Notes under the pieces: generated by a model
The model's database searches: none
Told to the model about the DNA's origin: nothing
Seen by the model: only the letters and a program-made list of their open reading frames with translations
Translations under genes and position numbers: made by a program
Assembly (NCBI GenBank): GCA_024277555.1
Contig: JAJRUY010000300.1
Span: 1 to 7,988 of the forward strand
Source: Gammaproteobacteria bacterium
GTDB taxonomy: Bacteria > Pseudomonadota > Gammaproteobacteria > Chromatiales > Chromatiaceae
Reading direction: 5' to 3'
Length of the DNA: 7,988 nt
Part shown: positions 1-6,686 of the stretch, piece after piece
Layout of the letters: the number at the start of each line of letters is the position of its first letter
How positions within the stretch are numbered: position 1 is the stretch's first letter

Positions 1-246
1 CAGGCTCCAAGAAGGCAGGGAATGGGAGAGCAACTGTACCGCAGTCTGCTGTCACAACTGGCCAGCCGGGAAATACACCTGGCGATTGCGGCAATCACCA
101 TCCCCAATGAAAGCAGTATTGCTTTGCATCACAAGCTGGGATTTGACAAAGCCGGATATTTTCGCGAGGTTGGCTACAAATTCTGCCGCTGGATCGACGT
201 GCTGTATATGGAATTGCGGCTGGATTCAGGTCGGGGAAGTGTATAA
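1..246 (+). CDS. GNAT N-acetyltransferase, phosphinothricin acetyltransferase type (3' part)
   Basis: This is the C-terminal part of a GCN5-related acetyltransferase; the 5' part lies outside the window. The frame is open from base 1. An RRQGMG segment (bases 10-27) matches the acetyl-CoA pyrophosphate-binding loop (Q/R-x-x-G-x-G/A). The PNESSIALHHKLGF segment, followed by GYFREVGYKFCRWIDVLYMEL, is the characteristic C-terminal half of the Pat/YncA group. By family these enzymes move acetyl from acetyl-CoA to an amino group of small molecules such as phosphinothricin, methionine sulfone or related amino-acid analogues. The actual substrate cannot be read here. The stop codon TAA (244-246) overlaps a perfect TATAAT hexamer. 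The family call is firm and the substrate is unknown. Confidence 0.85.
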   Translation, partial: QAPRRQGMGEQLYRSLLSQLASREIHLAIAAITIPNESSIALHHKLGFDKAGYFREVGYKFCRWIDVLYMELRLDSGRGSV

Positions 247-247
247 T
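242..247 (+). promoter_or_regulatory. Possible -10 box for the response regulator gene
   Basis: A perfect TATAAT lies across the stop codon of the acetyltransferase gene, about 97 bases ahead of the favoured GTG start of the response regulator. The hexamer at the expected -35 distance (CTGGAT, 220-225, 16-base spacer) is a poor match. This is therefore a candidate only, and chance remains possible. Confidence 0.35.
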
Positions 248-343
248 CTACTTTCACAACTTGCATTCAGTGCGGATTGAATATGGAAACAGGGGATGGC
301 AGTTGACCCCGAAATGGAACGAGCGACAAATTGGGGGGTGGCG

Positions 344-820
344 GTGAAATTTAGCATCAAGAGGCTTTTTCGGCGTGATCGGGAGCGGGCCGTGCGCGTT
401 ATCCGTGAGCGCCGTCGAAATTTCCGCACGGTGCCGAAAAAAGACACGGCAGTTCTGGTTGTCGATGATTCCAAAACCATACGTTTTGCCTTGAAGAAAA
501 TGCTCTCTCAAGCTGGATACCAGGTGCTTGAGGCTGATAACGGCGAAGATGCGATTGAGCTGGCCAGGGATCATGGCCCGGTACTGATTATCATGGATAT
601 TGTGATGCCCGGGCTGAACGGCTTTCAGGCTACCCGGCGCATGCGCAAAATGGATGAAACCCGCGAAATTCCCATTGTCATCATGAGCGGCAACAAGGAA
701 GCAACAGAAAGCTTCTGGATCCAGCGCATCGGTGCCAATGATTTCATGGGCAAGCCCTTCAACCGCCGTGATTTGTTTCAGCGGCTGGAATGGATCGTTT
801 ACAAGAACGAGGTTGTCTGA
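344..820 (+). CDS. Single-domain CheY/PilG-like response regulator with Arg-rich N-terminus
   Basis: This is a phosphoacceptor receiver protein with no output domain. Numbered from the GTG at 344 (158 aa), the receiver domain covers roughly residues 36-155. It has the acidic pair D41-D42, phosphoacceptor D85 in MDIVMPGLNG, the switch serine S115 in IVIMSG, and the conserved lysine K137 in GKPF. Ahead of it is a basic, probably helical segment of about 28 residues with eleven arginines. Such stand-alone receivers serve chemotaxis-like, twitching-motility or other phosphorelay systems; no histidine kinase is nearby to name the partner. The start is chosen because GGGGGG (333-338) sits 6 bases before GTG 344, and the product would begin MKFSIKRLF. 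In-frame ATGs at 296 (AGGGG directly abutting, no spacer) and 314 are less likely. The stop codon is the first triplet of a repeat palindrome. Confidence 0.85.
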   Translation: MKFSIKRLFRRDRERAVRVIRERRRNFRTVPKKDTAVLVVDDSKTIRFALKKMLSQAGYQVLEADNGEDAIELARDHGPVLIIMDIVMPGLNGFQATRRMRKMDETREIPIVIMSGNKEATESFWIQRIGANDFMGKPFNRRDLFQRLEWIVYKNEVV

Positions 821-847
821 AACATGCGGGCTAACCCGCATATTTCA
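818..847 (+). repeat. Interspersed palindromic repeat, copy A
   Basis: This is a stem-loop with 13-base arms. TGAAACATGCGGG (818-830) pairs with CCCGCATATTTCA (835-847) around the loop CTAA, with one C/A mismatch. It starts at the response regulator's stop codon. Its right half, CTAACCCGCATATTTCACC (831-849), is the core of a repeat family found at four other places in the window. It could act as a 3'-end stabilising stem or weak terminator, but there is no T tract after it. Confidence 0.75.
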
Positions 848-937
848 CCAGAACGCTCGGGATGCCGGTGTTTATCTATATTATTCACTATCTTGCGTTG
901 AATTTGGCCAGGTTACACTTTGTACCCGTCACGCTAT

Positions 938-966
938 CCAGTGAAACATGCGGGCTAAGTTCCCGC
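938..966 (-). repeat. Interspersed repeat, copy B (inverted relative to A)
   Basis: On the minus strand this reads TTAGCCCGCATGTTTCACTGG, an inverted, imperfect copy of the family core. On the plus strand TGAAACATGCGGGCTAA (942-958) repeats bases 818-834 exactly. A shorter stem, GCGGG (950-954) with CCCGC (962-966), replaces the long palindrome of copy A. It lies 23 bases beyond the stop codon of the CorC-like gene. Confidence 0.7.
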
Positions 967-989
967 GCCTTGTTTTCTACCACAGGCTG

Positions 990-2258
990 TCAGGCGTCAC
1001 GCTTTTGCAGGGGCAGGATTCTGGCAGTCTTAACAGCATTCTCCTGTATTTGCAGTATTTCCACCGGATAGCCATTGATAAGCAGACTGGTGCCTGGCTC
1101 GGGAATGCTTTCAAGCTGCTCGATAATCAAGCCGTTAAATGTTTTCGGCCCATCAGTGGGTAGCTCCCAGCCAAATGTTTTTACCAGATCGCGTATATTG
1201 GCACTGCCATTTACCAGATAGCTGCCATCTTCCCTGGGCTGAACATCGGCAATGCTGTCTGTTGGGTCGCTGGTAAATTCCCCGACAATTTCTTCCAGCA
1301 GATCACTCATGGTAACCAGTCCCAACACATCACCGTATTCGTCTACAACCAGACCCACGCGGCGTTTTGCCTTCTGGAAGTTCAGCAACTGCGTATTGAG
1401 AGGAGTGACTTCCGGGATGAAATAGGGCTCCTGGATCAGATCCTGCAGTATTTCCCTGGTGAGCTCCCCTTTCATCAGTGCCTGCATTACCTGGCGAGCA
1501 TGAATAAAACCTACCACATGATCAATATTGCCCCGGTACACCAGTGCCTGGGTATAAGGCATTTGCCGCAGATCTTCCAGTAGTTCGTCCCATGATTCAT
1601 CCAGATCGATGCCGTCGATTTCCTGCCGGGGAATCATGATGTCTTCCACCGTGGCTTTTTCCAGATCCAGAATCCCCAGCAGCATTTTTCTGTGCTTCTG
1701 GGGAATCAGCGCCCCAGCCTCGTTCACGATGGTGCGCAATTCTTCGCGGGTGACCCTGTCCTTGCCATTGTCTTCCGGATATACCTTCAGCAGGCGCAGC
1801 AATGCATTGGCGAAGAGATTGACCAGCCATACCAGGGGATAGGTGATCTTCAGCAACGGCGTGTAAACCCAGGCGGCAGGGAACGCCAGCTTTTCCGGGT
1901 GCAGGGCGGCCAGTGTTTTCGGTGCGACTTCAGAGAAGATCAGGATCACCAGGGTGAGCAGACCGGCGGCAATGGGGATGGCGCCTTCTCCCCCGAGGCG
2001 AATGGCGATTATGGTTGCCAGGGAAGAAGCCATGATGTTGACAAAATTGTTCCCCAGCAGAATCAACCCGATGAGCCGCTCCGGGCGCTTTAACAGGCGT
2101 TCGGCAAGTTGTGCCGCTTTGTGCCCTTCGTCTGCCAGATGCCGCAGGCGATAGCGGTTCAAGGTCATTAATGCGGTTTCAGACCCGGAGAAACAAGCGG
2201 AAAGTATGATCAGAACAAACAGGGCGGCAAACAGCCCGCCGATGGGAAGCTCGTTCAA
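990..2258 (-). CDS. CorB/CorC-like transporter (DUF21, CBS pair, CorC_HlyC domain)
   Basis: This is an inner-membrane protein of the CNNM/CorB family, as E. coli YfjD, tied by family to Mg2+ or Co2+ handling; direct transport by this member is inference. From the TTG at 2258 it is 422 aa (YfjD is about 430). The DUF21 domain occupies about residues 5-170, with hydrophobic stretches near 8-25, 62-85, 92-112 and 125-155, and the conserved SGSETALM (24-31) and FSEVAPKTLAA (108-118). A CBS pair with MIPR follows at about 205-320, including VDEYGDVLGLVTMSDLLEEIVGE. A CorC_HlyC domain covers about 340-420. The start is inferred: AGGT stands about 9 bases before TTG 2258 and gives MNELPIGGLF, like relatives. 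A longer frame from TTG 2318 (442 aa) has no Shine-Dalgarno. Downstream of, and probably cotranscribed with, the Mth938-like gene. Confidence 0.92.
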   Translation of the reverse strand: MNELPIGGLFAALFVLIILSACFSGSETALMTLNRYRLRHLADEGHKAAQLAERLLKRPERLIGLILLGNNFVNIMASSLATIIAIRLGGEGAIPIAAGLLTLVILIFSEVAPKTLAALHPEKLAFPAAWVYTPLLKITYPLVWLVNLFANALLRLLKVYPEDNGKDRVTREELRTIVNEAGALIPQKHRKMLLGILDLEKATVEDIMIPRQEIDGIDLDESWDELLEDLRQMPYTQALVYRGNIDHVVGFIHARQVMQALMKGELTREILQDLIQEPYFIPEVTPLNTQLLNFQKAKRRVGLVVDEYGDVLGLVTMSDLLEEIVGEFTSDPTDSIADVQPREDGSYLVNGSANIRDLVKTFGWELPTDGPKTFNGLIIEQLESIPEPGTSLLINGYPVEILQIQENAVKTARILPLQKRDA

Positions 2259-2328
2259 TGGTGGTTTACCTGCAATGAAATTGGAATCATTGTCTGTGTT
2301 TGCTTGCCAGGCTGTCAAGGAAAGGATG

Positions 2329-2349
2329 GCCCATTTATTGAGTATGGGC
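2329..2349. other. Small stem-loop in the gap between two minus-strand genes
   Basis: GCCCAT (2329-2334) and ATGGGC (2344-2349) form a perfect 6-bp stem with a 9-base loop between the Mth938-like stop and the CorC-like start. There is no T tract on either side, so a terminator is doubtful; partial attenuation or chance are both open. Confidence 0.25.
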
Positions 2350-2365
2350 GCCTGGGGCGTGCGGT

Positions 2366-2743
2366 TTACAGGATGAGCGCAGCCAGAACCCGCCGATCCT
2401 CCGCCAGCAATATATTATAGGTTCGGCATGCGGCGTGAGTGGGCATGACCTCATAACCAATGCCTGCCCCCATCAAAGGCGCAAAAATCGAAGGATGGGG
2501 GAATGACTGCCGCTCTCCACTACCCAGAAGGACAATGTCCGGCTGATATGCCACCAGCTGGGAAAGGTTCTTTTCCGACAGGTTCTGCATGGCCTGTAGT
2601 TCCCAGGGTTCACGCAGTTTGTCGGGCATCAACAACAGATTGTGCCGGAACTCTGTATTGCCTACACGAATGCAGCCTGCCTCATAGGCCTCAATGAGGT
2701 ATCTGCTGTTGATATGATCCTGAGCAAACTTCATGCGTGCCAT
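2366..2743 (-). CDS. Mth938-like domain protein
   Basis: This small soluble protein of about 125 aa covers a complete Mth938-like (DUF498/DUF598) fold. Recognisable parts are INSRYLIEAYEAGCIRVGNTEFRHNLLLMP near the N-terminus, DIVLLGSGERQSFPHPSIFAPLM in the middle, and the GIGYEVMPTHAACRTYNILLAEDRRVLAALI tail. The GIGYEVM-T--A-RTYN-L--E-R-V-AAL pattern is the family signature. Human relatives are NDUFAF3 (complex I assembly) and AAMDC; the bacterial role is not established. Three in-frame ATGs compete (2746, 2743, 2734). AGGG lies 1, 4 and 13 bases upstream respectively, so 2743 is used here. It heads the minus-strand pair with the CorC-like gene and is divergent from alaC. Confidence 0.85.
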   Translation of the reverse strand: MARMKFAQDHINSRYLIEAYEAGCIRVGNTEFRHNLLLMPDKLREPWELQAMQNLSEKNLSQLVAYQPDIVLLGSGERQSFPHPSIFAPLMGAGIGYEVMPTHAACRTYNILLAEDRRVLAALIL

Positions 2744-2813
2744 CATACCCTGAGTGCGGCGGTTGTACGACAGTCATGTCTGGCATCAGCTTCCTGGCAA
2801 TCCATCTCGGATG

Positions 2814-2846
2814 CTAACCCGCATTTCTCACCGGGCCGGAAGCCCG
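2814..2846 (+). repeat. Interspersed repeat, copy C, with hairpin
   Basis: The core CTAACCCGCATTTCTCACCG (2814-2833) is identical over 20 bases to copy D at 7610-7629. It overlaps a small hairpin, CGGGC (2832-2836) pairing with GCCCG (2842-2846). It lies between the divergent Mth938-like and alaC genes, upstream of both, so it is not confined to gene ends. Confidence 0.75.
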
Positions 2847-2924
2847 TTATGGAAAAAAATCTATGATCCGGAGTGACAGTTCTCGAATTATTAGAGATCC
2901 CCTGATGCGCCGGGCATACTGTAA

Positions 2925-2953
2925 TTGAATTTTCCTTCCTGCTCATGTACTTT
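2925..2953 (+). promoter_or_regulatory. Candidate sigma-70 promoter for alaC-hom-thrC
   Basis: TTGAAT (2925-2930) and TACTTT (2948-2953) are separated by exactly 17 bases and lie about 40 bases before the GTG start of alaC. The -35 matches 4 of 6 consensus bases and the -10 matches 3 of 6, so support is modest. If right, transcription would begin downstream of the ATG at 2945, which favours the GTG at 2993 as the alaC start. Confidence 0.3.
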
Positions 2954-2992
2954 ACTCGCTTGCCCGAGTTCCATGCTTGCCAGAGGTTTTCA

Positions 2993-4201
2993 GTGTCCAG
3001 CCCAGAAATGGAAGAATTCCGCCGCATCAAGCGGTTGCCGCCCTATGTTTTTGCCATCGTCAATGAGTTGAAGGCAGAAGCGCGGGCGCGGGGCGAGGAT
3101 ATTATTGATTTTGGCATGGGCAACCCCGATCAGGGTACACCCCGGCACATCGTGGACAAGCTGTGTGAAGCCGCTCAGCGCAAGGATACCCATCGCTATT
3201 CTATGTCCAAGGGCATTCCGCGCTTGCGCAGGGCCATTTGCAACTGGTACAGGCAGCGCTATGAGGTGGATCTGGATCCGGAAACCCAGGCCATCGTCAC
3301 CATTGGCTCCAAGGAGGGACTGGCGCATCTGGCCCTGGCCTGCGTGGGGCCGGGAGACTCGGTGCTGGTGCCCAACCCCGCCTATCCCATCCATCCCTGG
3401 GGTTTTGTCATCGCCGGGGCTGATGTGCGTCATGTGCCTCTGGTGGAAGGTGTGAATTTTTTTGAAAAACTGGAAGAGGCCATCATGGCTTCCTGGCCCC
3501 GGCCAAAGATGTTGGTGATCAATTTCCCCGGTAATCCGACCAGCCAATGCGTGGAGCTGGATTTCTTCGAGAAAGTGGTTGAGATCGCCAAGGAGCACAA
3601 TATCTGGGTGATTCACGACTTGGCCTATGCTGACATCGTGTTCGATGGCTACAAGGCGCCCTCGATCCTGCAAGTTCCGGGAGCGGAAGAGATTGCGGTA
3701 GAGTTTTTCTCCCTGTCGAAAAGCTACAATATGCCAGGTTGGCGCGTGGGTTTCATGTGCGGTAACAAGACCCTGGTGGCGGCTTTGGCGCGGATGAAAT
3801 CCTATCTGGACTATGGCATGTTTACGCCGATTCAAGTGGCAGCCATTGCTGCCCTGGAAGGCCCTCAGGAATGTGTGGCGAAAATCCGTGATATGTACGA
3901 GTCCCGGCGCAATGTGCTTTGCGATGGGCTGAACAATATTGGCTGGGCCGTGGAAAGACCGAAAGCCACCATGTTTGTATGGGCGCCGATCCCTGATGCT
4001 TATTCGGAAATGGGATCCCTGGAGTTTTCCAAGAAACTGCTTATCGATGCGAAAGTGGCAGTATCTCCCGGTATCGGTTTTGGCGAGTATGGCGACAATC
4101 ATGTGCGCTTCGGGCTGATCGAAAATGAACATCGCACCCGTCAGGCCGTGCGCGGTATTCGGGACATGTTCCGCAGGGACGGTGTGCTGCAGGAAAGCTG
4201 A
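2993..4201 (+). CDS. alaC: Glutamate-pyruvate aminotransferase AlaC
   Basis: This is a cytoplasmic fold-type I PLP aminotransferase that, by family, makes alanine from pyruvate with glutamate as amino donor. From GTG 2993 it has 402 aa (E. coli AlaC 412) and follows AlaC closely along its length. Examples are RIKRLPPYVF, EDIIDFGMGNPD, GIPRLRRAI, TIGSKEGLAHLALA and CVELDFFEKVVEIA. Visible catalytic features are N181-P-T in GNPTSQ, D209 and Y212 in HDLAYAD, the PLP Schiff-base lysine K243 in SLSKSYNMPGWRVGF, and carboxylate-binding R372 in HVRFGL. AGAGG (2982-2986) lies 6 bases before GTG 2993, which decides the start. An upstream in-frame ATG at 2945 has no Shine-Dalgarno and would add 16 residues absent from relatives. 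First gene of the cluster, 42 bases before hom. Some annotations give members of this family as methionine or other aminotransferases. Confidence 0.93.
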   Translation: MSSPEMEEFRRIKRLPPYVFAIVNELKAEARARGEDIIDFGMGNPDQGTPRHIVDKLCEAAQRKDTHRYSMSKGIPRLRRAICNWYRQRYEVDLDPETQAIVTIGSKEGLAHLALACVGPGDSVLVPNPAYPIHPWGFVIAGADVRHVPLVEGVNFFEKLEEAIMASWPRPKMLVINFPGNPTSQCVELDFFEKVVEIAKEHNIWVIHDLAYADIVFDGYKAPSILQVPGAEEIAVEFFSLSKSYNMPGWRVGFMCGNKTLVAALARMKSYLDYGMFTPIQVAAIAALEGPQECVAKIRDMYESRRNVLCDGLNNIGWAVERPKATMFVWAPIPDAYSEMGSLEFSKKLLIDAKVAVSPGIGFGEYGDNHVRFGLIENEHRTRQAVRGIRDMFRRDGVLQES

Positions 4202-4243
4202 TAATGCACCCAACAAAAGATTTGAAATAACAGGAGAAGAAAC

Positions 4244-5551
4244 TTGGAACCGGTAAAAGTGGGATTGCTGGGATTGGGAACCGTCGGTGGCGGCACCATG
4301 AACGTACTGCACCGAAATGCAGCGGAAATCAGCCGGCGCGCTGGCCGTGATATTGTAGTCATTCATGCCGCAGCGCGGCAGTATGACCCGCAAGGCATTG
4401 ACGGCTTGGACATTGTCACCATTACTGACGATGCTTTTGAGGTTGTTCGCAACCCCGAAGTGGATGTGGTGGTGGAGCTTATTGGCGGCTATTCCCCGGC
4501 CAAGGAACTGGTACTAGAGGCCATCGCCCACGGCAAACATGTGGTTACTGCCAACAAGGCGCTGATTGCCTTGCATGGCAATGAGATATTCAGTGCGGCC
4601 CAGGCAAAGGGAGTCACAGTTGCTTTTGAGGCGGCGGTTGCGGGCGGCATTCCCATCATCAAGGCATTGCGCGAAGGACTGGCGGCCAACCATATCGAGT
4701 GGATTGCCGGCATCATCAACGGCACCGGCAACTTCATTCTTACGGAAATGCGTGACAAGGGCAGAGACTTTGCCGATGTGCTCAAGGAAGCCCAGGAGCT
4801 GGGTTATGCCGAAGCAGATCCCACCTTTGATGTGGAGGGCATCGATGCTGCCCACAAGCTGACGATTCTGGCGTCGCTGGCTTTTGGCATTCCCCTGCAG
4901 TTCGACAAATGCTATACCGAAGGTATTGGCAAGATCGAAGCCCAGGACGTGGAATATGCGGAAGAGCTGGGATACCGCATCAAGCATCTGGGTATTACGC
5001 GCCGCACAGAGACTGGTGTGGAGCTGCGTGTGCATCCCACACTGATCCCCGAGCGCCGCCTCATTGCCAATGTGGACGGGGTAATGAATGCCGTGCTGGT
5101 AAAGGGCGATGCGGTGGGTTCCACCATGTATTATGGAGCGGGCGCGGGTTCCCTGCCTACCGCTTCTGCGGTGGCTGCCGATATTATCGATATTGCCCGT
5201 GCTCTTACCGTCGATCCGGACAGCCGGGTTCCTCATCTGGCCTTTCAGCCGGACGAGTTGTCAGATTTTCCGGTGCTGGACATGGAACAGGTTGAAACCG
5301 CCTATTACCTGCGGCTTACCGTGGAAGACAAACCCGGTGTGCTGGCAAAGATAACCGGTATTTTGGGGGATTTGGGCATCAGCATTGAAGCGGTAAAGCA
5401 GCAAGAGCCGCTAGGCGGAGAGACAGAAGTGCCGCTGGTATTGCTGACCCGTCAGGTGCGTGAGGGCGATATGAATCGAGCGCTTTCCGCCATTGAATCC
5501 ATGGATACGGTAAGAAGTGTTTCCCGAATCCGGGTAGAATATCTGGATTGA
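4244..5551 (+). CDS. hom: Homoserine dehydrogenase with C-terminal ACT domain
   Basis: This enzyme reduces aspartate 4-semialdehyde to homoserine with NAD(P)H, the branch step to threonine and methionine. At 435 aa it is the usual monofunctional form, not fused to aspartokinase. The N-terminal Rossmann loop is G10-L-G12-T-V-G15. TANK (K105) and NGTGNF (159-164) line the active site. The PROSITE signature is complete from A183 to K205 (G187, D192-P193, D196, G199, D201, K205). An ACT domain follows at about 353-430 (YLRLTVEDKPGVLAKITGIL), consistent with feedback control by threonine. Translation starts at TTG 4244: AGGAG (4232-4236) is 7 bases upstream and the product begins MEPVKVGLLGLG with no room for an earlier start. 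Placed 42 bases after alaC and 52 before thrC, so cotranscription is likely. Confidence 0.97.
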   Translation: MEPVKVGLLGLGTVGGGTMNVLHRNAAEISRRAGRDIVVIHAAARQYDPQGIDGLDIVTITDDAFEVVRNPEVDVVVELIGGYSPAKELVLEAIAHGKHVVTANKALIALHGNEIFSAAQAKGVTVAFEAAVAGGIPIIKALREGLAANHIEWIAGIINGTGNFILTEMRDKGRDFADVLKEAQELGYAEADPTFDVEGIDAAHKLTILASLAFGIPLQFDKCYTEGIGKIEAQDVEYAEELGYRIKHLGITRRTETGVELRVHPTLIPERRLIANVDGVMNAVLVKGDAVGSTMYYGAGAGSLPTASAVAADIIDIARALTVDPDSRVPHLAFQPDELSDFPVLDMEQVETAYYLRLTVEDKPGVLAKITGILGDLGISIEAVKQQEPLGGETEVPLVLLTRQVREGDMNRALSAIESMDTVRSVSRIRVEYLD

Positions 5552-5603
5552 TCGCACACCGTTACAATTAACCAAGTACAAAGATTTATTTGAGGTTTGG
5601 AGC

Positions 5604-6686
5604 ATGCCATTTCGCCCCCGTTATACCGGCCTGATCAACAAATACCGTGACCGTCTGCCGGTGCATGATGATACCCGCATCATCAGCCTGGGAGAAGGCA
5701 ACACCCCATTGATCCGGCTTAACAACATCCCCCGCGCCCTGGGCAAGGATGTGGATATCTATATTAAGTACGAAGGCCTGAATCCCACCGGCTCATTCAA
5801 GGATCGGGGCATGACCATGGCGGTCACCAAGGCAGTGGAGGAAGGCAGCAAGGCGGTGATTTGCGCTTCTACGGGAAATACATCTGCTTCTGCGGCAGCT
5901 TATGCGGCGCGGGCAGGGATAAAAGCTTTTGTGCTGATCCCGGAAGGGAAGATCGCCAAGGGCAAGCTGGCGCAAACCATGATGTACGGCGCGGTGACTA
6001 TCCAGATTCGCGGCAATTTTGATGATGGCATGCGCCTGGTGAAAGAGGTTGCCGACGAGGCGCCCGTGACCATAGTTAATTCCATCAACCCGTTTCGCAT
6101 CCAGGGGCAAAAAACAGCAGCTTTCGAAATTGTCGAAGAACTGGAGGCGGCGCCGGACTACCACTGCCTGCCGGTCGGCAATGCCGGTAATATCACCGCG
6201 TACTGGATGGGATATAAGGAATACCATGATCACGGCATTGTAAACTCCATGCCGAAAATGGTGGGCTACCAGGCATCCGGTGCTGCGCCCTTTGTGCGGG
6301 GCGAGCCCGTGGACCATCCGGAGACCATTGCTTCCGCCATCCGTATCGGTCATCCCCAATCCTGGGATCTTGCCTGGAATGCACAGGAGGAATCCGGCGG
6401 CTGGTTCGATGAATTCAGCGACGAAAAGATTCTGGAGGCGCAGAAAATGCTGGCCACCATGGAAGGCGTATTTTGTGAGCCAGCCTCGGCAATCTCACTC
6501 GCCGGCGCCATGCAGGACATCCGCACCGGAAAAATTCCTGAAGGCAGCAAGATTGTCTGTACCCTCACAGGAAATGGGCTGAAAGACCCGGATACGGCAA
6601 TCAGGCAATGCACTGATCCCGCCATTGTTATCGAAGCCAATCTCGGTTCAGTGAAGGACGCCATTCTGGGCAATATGCAAGAATGA
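5604..6686 (+). CDS. thrC: Threonine synthase
   Basis: This PLP fold-type II enzyme converts O-phosphohomoserine to threonine and phosphate, the last step of the pathway. At 360 aa it is the short Bacillus/Thermus-like type rather than the roughly 430-aa E. coli form. The PLP lysine is K66 in GSFKDRG. Substrate and cofactor contacts are seen in STGNTSASAA (89-98), the phosphate-cradling GNAGN (192-196), EPASA (292-296) and TGNGLKD (322-328). The ATG at 5604 has GAGG (5592-5595) 8 bases upstream. It follows hom by 52 bases. Its TGA (6684-6686) overlaps the ATG of the next gene in ATGA, suggesting translational coupling. No homoserine kinase gene sits beside it, so that step must be encoded elsewhere. 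Confidence 0.97.
   Translation: MPFRPRYTGLINKYRDRLPVHDDTRIISLGEGNTPLIRLNNIPRALGKDVDIYIKYEGLNPTGSFKDRGMTMAVTKAVEEGSKAVICASTGNTSASAAAYAARAGIKAFVLIPEGKIAKGKLAQTMMYGAVTIQIRGNFDDGMRLVKEVADEAPVTIVNSINPFRIQGQKTAAFEIVEELEAAPDYHCLPVGNAGNITAYWMGYKEYHDHGIVNSMPKMVGYQASGAAPFVRGEPVDHPETIASAIRIGHPQSWDLAWNAQEESGGWFDEFSDEKILEAQKMLATMEGVFCEPASAISLAGAMQDIRTGKIPEGSKIVCTLTGNGLKDPDTAIRQCTDPAIVIEANLGSVKDAILGNMQE

Noticed and set aside
254..841. A 195-codon minus-strand frame opposite the response regulator
   Set aside because: The plus strand has an intact receiver domain with all catalytic residues. The opposite frame has no recognisable features.
2990..4393. A 467-codon open frame on the minus strand opposite alaC and the start of hom
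   Set aside because: It lies antisense to two well recognised genes, is rich in His and Gln and shows no family motif. It reflects codon bias of the plus-strand genes.
4514..5236. A 240-codon minus-strand frame opposite hom
   Set aside because: It is a shadow of the homoserine dehydrogenase frame with no motifs of its own.
5793..6359. A 188-codon minus-strand frame opposite thrC
   Set aside because: It is antisense to the conserved PLP domain of threonine synthase and has no family resemblance.
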